A DNA stretch of 64,000 nucleotides from Opitutus terrae PB90-1 (GTDB lineage: Bacteria > Verrucomicrobiota > Verrucomicrobiia > Opitutales > Opitutaceae), in NCBI RefSeq assembly GCF_000019965.1, contig NC_010571.1, forward strand, positions 3,605,001-3,669,000. Reading direction: 5' to 3'. Position numbers and translations under genes: made by a program. The notes under the pieces were generated by a model. It was not told the DNA's origin. It searched no databases and saw only the letters and a program-made list of their open reading frames with translations. This document shows, piece by piece, positions 59,250 to 64,000 of this stretch; positions within the stretch are counted from its first letter, which is position 1, and the number at the start of each line of letters is the position of its first letter.

Positions 59250-60698
59250 TCAGAGCAGCGGTGCGAGCAGTCGGCTGAGGTCCTCGAGCACGTTGCCCAC
59301 AAACGTCCGTTTCCGCCGCTTGTCGGGGCGATGCGGCTTCGACTGGCTGACCAGCGATGACGCCCAGCCCTTGATGGCGAGCACGTCGGCGGAAGAATGC
59401 ACGAAGACGCCGATCTCGAAATTCACGAACAGACTGCGCATGTCGAAGTTTGCCGAACCGAACAGCGCGACGCGATCGTCGACGATCATGGCTTTGCTGT
59501 GCAGCATCCCGGGCTGGAAGAGCCAGATCCTGCCGCCGGCGCGCTGGAGTTCGCGCACGTAGTGACGGCGCGCGAAGTCGGTCACCGGATGGTTCGAGCG
59601 CGCGGGGAGGATCAGGTTTACGGCGCAACCGGCGTGTGCCTTCACCATCAGCGAGCGCAGCAGTACCTCGTCCGGGAGAAAATAGGGTGTGACGATCCAC
59701 AGACTGCGTTTGGCATCTTGAATCATCGCCAGAATTCCCTCGTAGAGCGGATCGCCGGGCACATCGGGTCCACTGGCGACGATCTGCAGGTCTGCCTCGC
59801 CACGCGGACGCACCACCGCGTCCGGCGAAATCTCCGCGTGCAGCCCATCGGCAGACTGCCGGCTCGCGAACGACCAGTCGGCGATGAACACCTCGTTGAG
59901 CAGGGCAGCAGCGGGGCCTTCGATCAGCGTGCCGAAATCATTAAACCGGCGGCGATAGGGCACGGGGCCCATGTATTCGCGCGCGAGGTTTTGTCCGCCG
60001 ATGATCGCGGTGCAGTGATCGAAGACGGCGATTTTGCGGTGATTGCGGAGATTGGCGGAACCGCGCGAGGTAAACGGCAGCACCGGCATGAACCAGACGA
60101 CCTCGCCGCCGGCTTTCTTGATCGGCAGCACGAACCGTCGGCTGAGAAACATGCAGCCAACCGCGTCGAGCAACAGCCGCACCTTCACGCCGGCGCGGGC
60201 CCGCTCCGCGAGCAGTCGCACCAGTCGGCGTCCCGTGTCGTCCCGTCCCAGGATGAAGGTGGTGACGTGAATCGAATGTCGCGCGCCGCGGATGCCGCGT
60301 TCCAGCGCGGCATAAGCGGCTTCGCCGGTCGTGAGGAGCGTCAGCCGGTTGCCGGCGACAGGCGCGGCGGCCCCACTGGCCATGACGGTTTGCGCCACCG
60401 CTTCCGCATCCGTGGTGGGAGTCGGGGCGCCAGCCGGCAGCGTGGGCCGGAGGCGGGACTTACGCTCGGCGAGGCGCCGCAGTTTCCGGCCGCCGAGCAG
60501 CAGGTAAAGCGGAACGCCGACGTAGGGCAGCAGCACGATGATCAGCAGCCACGCGAACGTGTTGGCCGGCGCGCGTTTTTCGCTCATCAACCGGGCGATC
60601 AAGAAGACGGCGAAAACAAAACCGGCGATCGAGAACAGCACGGCCACGAGGCCGCGATCGAGGAACTGCTCGAGGAAATCGCGCGGGAGTTCGAGCAT
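59250..60698 (-). CDS. cls: Cardiolipin synthase
   Basis: The product is 482 aa. ATG 60698 gives MLELPRDFLEQFLDRGLVAV; upstream codons are unconserved. Two N-terminal membrane helices (about 15-36 and 48-70) are followed by two phospholipase-D domains, each with an HKD motif: HRKIAVFD ... GGQNLAREYMG and HSKAMIVDD ... GSANFDMRS. The protein condenses two phosphatidylglycerols to cardiolipin plus glycerol. It shares the region with a desaturase, so two membrane-lipid genes converge at about 59.1 kb. Confidence 0.97.
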   Translation of the reverse strand: MLELPRDFLEQFLDRGLVAVLFSIAGFVFAVFLIARLMSEKRAPANTFAWLLIIVLLPYVGVPLYLLLGGRKLRRLAERKSRLRPTLPAGAPTPTTDAEAVAQTVMASGAAAPVAGNRLTLLTTGEAAYAALERGIRGARHSIHVTTFILGRDDTGRRLVRLLAERARAGVKVRLLLDAVGCMFLSRRFVLPIKKAGGEVVWFMPVLPFTSRGSANLRNHRKIAVFDHCTAIIGGQNLAREYMGPVPYRRRFNDFGTLIEGPAAALLNEVFIADWSFASRQSADGLHAEISPDAVVRPRGEADLQIVASGPDVPGDPLYEGILAMIQDAKRSLWIVTPYFLPDEVLLRSLMVKAHAGCAVNLILPARSNHPVTDFARRHYVRELQRAGGRIWLFQPGMLHSKAMIVDDRVALFGSANFDMRSLFVNFEIGVFVHSSADVLAIKGWASSLVSQSKPHRPDKRRKRTFVGNVLEDLSRLLAPLL

Positions 60699-60801
60699 GC
60701 GACGAAGCCAGACAAACTGTTGTCGCAGAGGTGGCAAGGATGCCGTGAAAAAAACCTTGCGGTCTCCGCGCCGAGTCGAGAATTTCCGCGTTCCTTCGGT
60801 C

Positions 60802-60887
<86 letters not shown>

Positions 60888-61093
60888 CTTCCCCCAAAAG
60901 GAGAAGTCGCAGGACCCCCGCCGCTTAGTGGCGAAACGAAGCTGCCTAGTCCGCAGTGGCTGACCGACGGCCTGCTTCAATGCTTCACCCGGAACGCATT
61001 CGCGCGGCTTCATCGGCGACGACGCGGCCACTTCTGAGTTGGTGACTCGCTTGCGGTCCACGCGCGTTGGCGACATACCTCCACGCGGTTCCC

Positions 61094-61819
61094 ATGTCGA
61101 TCAACGCCGTCTCTCCTTCCCTGCATGATCACCGGCTCGCGGCGTTGGTCTCGAGCCTGCGGGCGTGTCCGTTGTTCGATGCTTTGCCCCACGCCGACCT
61201 CGAGACCATCGCGGAGGGGTGTCAGATGCGTAGTTTGCAGAAAGGCGAGATCCTCTTCCACGAAGGTGAACCGGCCGAGGGATTTTACGTCATTCAACTC
61301 GGGCAAATCGGCATCTTCTTCATCACGCCGGAGGGGCGGGAGCAGATCTTTTCCGTGTTCCGGGCGCCCGAGAGTTTCGCCGAGGTGGTGATGGCGATGC
61401 GTCACTTCCCGGCCGGAGCGAAGGCCCTCGAGTACTCCCGCGTGATTCTGGTGCGCCGCGCGCCTTTTCGCGAGTTGCTCGGCCGCAAACCGGAACTGGC
61501 GTTGCAGATGCTGGCCTCGATGAGCATGCATCTGAAGGAACTGCTGCGCTTGCTGCAGGATTCGCGCGGCCGGCAGATCGAGGCGCGGCTGGCCGAGTGG
61601 CTGCTGCAACAAAGTCCGGCGGCGGCCGCCGGTTGCCCCGCAGTGTTCGAATTGCCCGTGGCGAAGAAAGTGCTCGCCAGCCAGCTCGGCGTCACAAGTG
61701 AAACGCTGTCCCGGACCTTCGCACGTTTTCGGGAGGAGAAAGTTATCCAAGTCACCGGCGCGACGATTGGGGTCCTGAACGGCGCGAGGCTGCGGGCGTA
61801 TGCCGCCGGGACGGCGTGA
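61094..61819 (+). CDS. Crp/Fnr-family transcriptional regulator
   Basis: The product is 241 aa. ATG 61094 is preferred to an upstream TTG at 61067. The cyclic-nucleotide-binding-like sensor domain (about 20-130) reads LQKGEILFHEGEPAEGFYVIQLGQIGIFFITPEGREQI. A dimer helix follows, then a Crp-type winged helix (about 165-240) with KVLASQLGVTSETLSRTFARFREE. It has only a few cysteines and no FNR-type 4-Cys cluster, so it is not an oxygen-sensing FNR; the DNR/NnrR group is closer. Its gene is convergent with the cbb3 oxidase operon, ending 57 bases from it. A role in oxidase control is likely. Confidence 0.93.
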   Translation: MSINAVSPSLHDHRLAALVSSLRACPLFDALPHADLETIAEGCQMRSLQKGEILFHEGEPAEGFYVIQLGQIGIFFITPEGREQIFSVFRAPESFAEVVMAMRHFPAGAKALEYSRVILVRRAPFRELLGRKPELALQMLASMSMHLKELLRLLQDSRGRQIEARLAEWLLQQSPAAAAGCPAVFELPVAKKVLASQLGVTSETLSRTFARFREEKVIQVTGATIGVLNGARLRAYAAGTA

Positions 61820-61876
61820 GTTCTTGCGCGACCGTGGAACGCGAGGAATTCGCTTCCCGGTCGGAGCGGCTTCCGG

Positions 61877-62290
61877 CTAGGTTTTGATCGACGCGTAGGT
61901 GATCAGGTAGTGGGCGGCCCAGCCGACGAAACCGATGATCAGCACGATCACCCAGGCCGGAATCCCGCGCGGCGTCTCGCTCCCATAGAGGCGGAATTGT
62001 TTCTGATCTCCCTTGCCGTAGGCATTGATCAACAGCGGCAGCACGCCGTCGACGGTTTGGTGGTCGCGCACGCCTTCGACATCGATCGCCGGGCCGTTGC
62101 GCACCGTGAACGGCAGCAGGCGCAGCCCTTCGTGGCCGGTCGCGTCGGTGCTGACGATCCTGAGCACGTGCGCCCCATCGGCGAGCCGGCGCGTGTCCAG
62201 CTCGAAGCTGACCGGCGCGGCGTATTCACCGATGGGTTCCGCCGCGTCGTCGAGGTACAGCCGGATGCGGGTTTTCGTTTCCATGATCAT
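61877..62290 (-). CDS. Unknown membrane protein of the cbb3 oxidase operon
   Basis: The product is 137 aa. The start ATG at 62290 overlaps the stop of the upstream gene (ATGA). Residues 5-105 look like a small beta-sandwich (ETKTRIRLYLDDAAEPIGEY, SFELDTRRLADGAHVLRIVSTDA), and one C-terminal helix (about 113-132, WVIVLIIGFVGWAAHYLI) anchors it. It has neither haem nor copper ligands of an oxidase subunit. Last gene of the oxidase operon. It could be an assembly factor or a small accessory subunit; no family recognised. Confidence 0.85.
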   Translation of the reverse strand: MIMETKTRIRLYLDDAAEPIGEYAAPVSFELDTRRLADGAHVLRIVSTDATGHEGLRLLPFTVRNGPAIDVEGVRDHQTVDGVLPLLINAYGKGDQKQFRLYGSETPRGIPAWVIVLIIGFVGWAAHYLITYASIKT

Positions 62291-62550
62291 TCCTGTTCGA
62301 GGATCGCGCGCTTGATGTGGTCGGCACCGCGTTCGCCGGGCCGCAGCAGGTATTTCAACGAGTAACCCAGCGTAACGCCTACCACGGCGACGGCGCAGAG
62401 CACGATGACGTAGTCGAACGGACCCTGCGGTCCGCCGCCGTGGGTGAAGCGTTGCCAGATCGACGGCTGCTGGGCGCTGCAGACTTCGCAGGCGAAGGCG
62501 ACGGTCCGCGAGAGCAGGAGCAGCGCGAGAAGATGGAGCAGGCGACTCAT
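62287..62550 (-). CDS. Small exported/membrane CxxC protein of the cbb3 oxidase operon
   Basis: The product is 87 aa. ATG 62550 overlaps the stop of the ccoO-P-like gene by four bases. A signal-like N-terminus (SRLLHLLALLLLSRTVAFA) is followed directly by CEVC, then a Trp/Phe-rich loop and a second membrane helix (about 48-68, YVIVLCAVAVVGVTLGYSL), ending with a charged tail. The CxxC just after the signal could bind copper or form a disulphide. It may take the place of CcoQ or a copper-delivery protein. Unknown family. Confidence 0.85.
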   Translation of the reverse strand: MSRLLHLLALLLLSRTVAFACEVCSAQQPSIWQRFTHGGGPQGPFDYVIVLCAVAVVGVTLGYSLKYLLRPGERGADHIKRAILEQE

Positions 62551-63551
62551 GGTTGAATCGACTGAAGCACGGCGTTCACTTGTTCCTGCGAGACCTCGGG
62601 TGCCTGATTGCCCCAACTGGTCCGCTCGTGATTGATGATCGCGCGCACCTCGGCGGGCTTGAGTTTCGCGATCGTGCCGATCGGCGGCATCACGGCGAAG
62701 CCTTCCGACACCCGGCCGTCATAGCCCTTCATCACGATGCCGATGAGTTTCGCCGGATCCTCGGCGAGCACGATCGAGCTGCCCTTCAGTGACGGAAAAG
62801 CTCCCTTCAGGCCCTGGCCGTTCGGTTGGTGGCAGGCCTGGCAATGCGTCGCATAAAGCGCGGCGCCGTCCAGTTCGGTGGTGATCACGGCCGCGTCGCT
62901 TGGACCCGTTGCCGAGGAATCGCGCTGGTAGAGAAACGCCGGCGCGGCAGTGCCGCCGGGCAACGCGGGTTGCTTCAGCGACTGGAGATACGCGACGAGT
63001 TGCAGCGCCTCGGGCCGGGCAACCACCGTCCCGGGACCGCGCTTGTACTCCTCTGGGACCGCGACGACCGTGTCGCCGGGCGCGGCCTGCTCGCGGTATT
63101 CAAACAACCACTCGTAGGCCGGCATGATCGACGCCGCGACGACGGCGCGCGGGTTGTAGAGATGGAGCAGATGCCAGGTGCTGCTGGGCTGCCGTTCCCC
63201 AATGCTGGTCAGGTCGGGACCCGTGCGCTCGGTGCCCATGAGGGTGGCGGTGTTGCGCCAAAGATCCATTCGGTCGATCCGGGCGTAGTCGGCCGCGATG
63301 CTGGGCCGACCGCCCCAGACCTGATCCATCGCGACGTTCCGGACCTGTTGGGTGTGGCAACTCACGCAGCCGTTGGCGACGAAGAGCCGTTTGCCCGCGA
63401 GCTCGTCGGCGGTCAGCGGCTGGCTGTCGGGCAGCGGGGCGTTGTTGGCCTGATTGTCGAGCGCGGGGAAGATGGCGATGAGGGAGGTGAGAACGGCGAA
63501 CATGCCGAACGCCGAACCGAACAGGAGCCGGTGATCGTCGTGCAGGCTCAT
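62547..63551 (-). CDS. ccoO: cbb3 oxidase subunit II fused to a second cytochrome c domain (CcoO-CcoP-like)
   Basis: The product is 334 aa. An N-terminal membrane helix (about 12-32) is followed by a CcoO-type cytochrome c domain with haem motif CVSCH at 62-66 and the family HTQQVRNV. It also contains GPDLTSIGERQPSSTWHLLHLYNPR, which is diagnostic of CcoO. After about residue 200 comes a second mono-haem domain with CQACH at 237-241 and an axial-Met candidate in AVMPPIG. Normal CcoO has one haem, while CcoP has two and is separate; here one chain carries both a CcoO domain and a c-type domain. Its start overlaps the end of ccoN by four bases. Confidence 0.93.
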   Translation of the reverse strand: MSLHDDHRLLFGSAFGMFAVLTSLIAIFPALDNQANNAPLPDSQPLTADELAGKRLFVANGCVSCHTQQVRNVAMDQVWGGRPSIAADYARIDRMDLWRNTATLMGTERTGPDLTSIGERQPSSTWHLLHLYNPRAVVAASIMPAYEWLFEYREQAAPGDTVVAVPEEYKRGPGTVVARPEALQLVAYLQSLKQPALPGGTAAPAFLYQRDSSATGPSDAAVITTELDGAALYATHCQACHQPNGQGLKGAFPSLKGSSIVLAEDPAKLIGIVMKGYDGRVSEGFAVMPPIGTIAKLKPAEVRAIINHERTSWGNQAPEVSQEQVNAVLQSIQP

Positions 63552-64000
63552 GCCGTCACCTCCGCGGGGAATGGATCGCGAGGAGAGCGGGCCGCGGTGG
63601 ACGCGACCGCGCGCGGACCCGCGATCATGCGATAGAGGTTATAGGCGAACACCCAGTGCGAGATCCACATGAGCGTCCCGCCGATCGCGCGCCACAGCCA
63701 GTAGGGCGCCATGAGCACAACGCTGTCGATGAACGGCTTTCCCTCCAGCCACGCGAGGCCGCGCAGGGTCCCGCCGATCATCAGCGGCACCGTGTAGAAC
63801 AGCAGTCCCAGCAGCGCCATCCAGAAATGCGCCCCGACCGTGGCCTGCGGCGGTTCGCGACCCGTCAGCCGCGGCACCGTCGCGTAGATACAGCCCCACA
63901 GCAGGAACGTGATGATGCCGTACATTGTGAGGTGCGAGTGCGCGACCGTGAAGTCGGTGAAGTGCCAGAACAGATTGGTCGACCGGAACGCTTCCGCGGT
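63548..64000 (-). CDS. ccoN: cbb3 oxidase catalytic subunit CcoN, C-terminal part
   Basis: An open frame runs from the right edge (64000) to the stop at 63548, 150 codons; the N-terminal part lies outside the window. It reads FRSTNLFWHFTDFTVAHSHLTMYG, and the HSHLTMYG region is the haem b3-proximal part of the haem-copper oxidase. Then come four or five membrane helices (GIITFLLWGCIYATVPRLTG, GAHFWMALLGLLFYTVPLMIGG, ALIGGTLMW-type). The subunit binds haem b, haem b3 and CuB and reduces oxygen. It is the first gene of a four-gene operon joined by ATGA overlaps. Confidence 0.95.
   Translation of the reverse strand, partial: TAEAFRSTNLFWHFTDFTVAHSHLTMYGIITFLLWGCIYATVPRLTGREPPQATVGAHFWMALLGLLFYTVPLMIGGTLRGLAWLEGKPFIDSVVLMAPYWLWRAIGGTLMWISHWVFAYNLYRMIAGPRAVASTAARSPRDPFPAEVTA

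Overview
The window looks like ordinary chromosome from a GC-rich (roughly 65% by eye), Gram-negative, respiring heterotroph. It most resembles the verrucomicrobial family Opitutaceae. That placement is inferred from three things: a pilus locus of the type first numbered Amuc_1098-1101 in Akkermansia, large periplasmic-propeller and NHL/Ig-like proteins, and a family of palindromic intergenic repeats. I saw no prophage, transposase, integrase, CRISPR array or rRNA operon. One tRNA gene (Tyr) is present.

Layout. 1-2.3 kb: start of a ResB-like cytochrome c biogenesis gene, a lipoprotein and a secreted two-CHRD protein. 2.4-4.8 kb: 5-oxoprolinase operon pxpB-pxpC-pxpA. 4.9-11 kb: hisF, an unknown 586-aa protein, rho and acetyl-CoA synthetase. 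11-19 kb: a signalling block with a stand-alone response regulator, a two-VOC dioxygenase, a double-receiver regulator overlapping a membrane hybrid histidine kinase with HPt, ffh, and a second small regulator paralogous to the first. 19-26 kb: Lrp-type regulator with its aminotransferase, der, a mutarotase-like gene, fmt, a LysM protein coupled to parB. 26-30.5 kb: pyruvate dehydrogenase pdhA-pdhB-pdhC and a Nudix hydrolase. 30.6-36.6 kb: three-gene pilus/secretin locus. 36.9-46.2 kb: propeller-type hybrid sensor kinase, a 5'-3' exonuclease and a 1292-aa NHL/Ig-like protein. 46-53 kb: OmpR-type regulator, hisG, aguB-aguA for putrescine synthesis, a lipoprotein, rpsA with a clear intrinsic terminator. 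53-61 kb: beta-barrel protein, HExxH/TPR protein, short-chain dehydrogenase, a frameshifted small gene, fatty acid desaturase with a repetitive coiled tail, cardiolipin synthase, tRNA-Tyr. 61-64 kb: Crp/Fnr regulator convergent with a cbb3-oxidase operon whose ccoN runs off the right edge.

How the genes fit together. Carbon enters acetyl-CoA through PDH and Acs. Electrons leave through a cbb3 oxidase, with the adjacent Crp/Fnr gene a likely controller. Agmatine goes to putrescine through AguA/AguB, and 5-oxoproline is recycled to glutamate by Pxp. Histidine genes are scattered (hisF and hisG lie 42 kb apart).

The most unusual signals are: (1) intergenic elements bounded by GTAG/CTAC-type ends, made of two short perfect hairpins whose loops are complementary to each other while the stems differ between copies; (2) the compact pilus locus, with apparent PilM-PilN and Amuc_1100-Amuc_1099 fusions; (3) two gap-free paralogous receiver proteins flanking a phosphorelay kinase; (4) a desaturase with an 11-residue repeat tail; (5) a fused CcoO-CcoP-like subunit with two unknown small membrane proteins. 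All functional statements come from reading motifs; no database search was possible.
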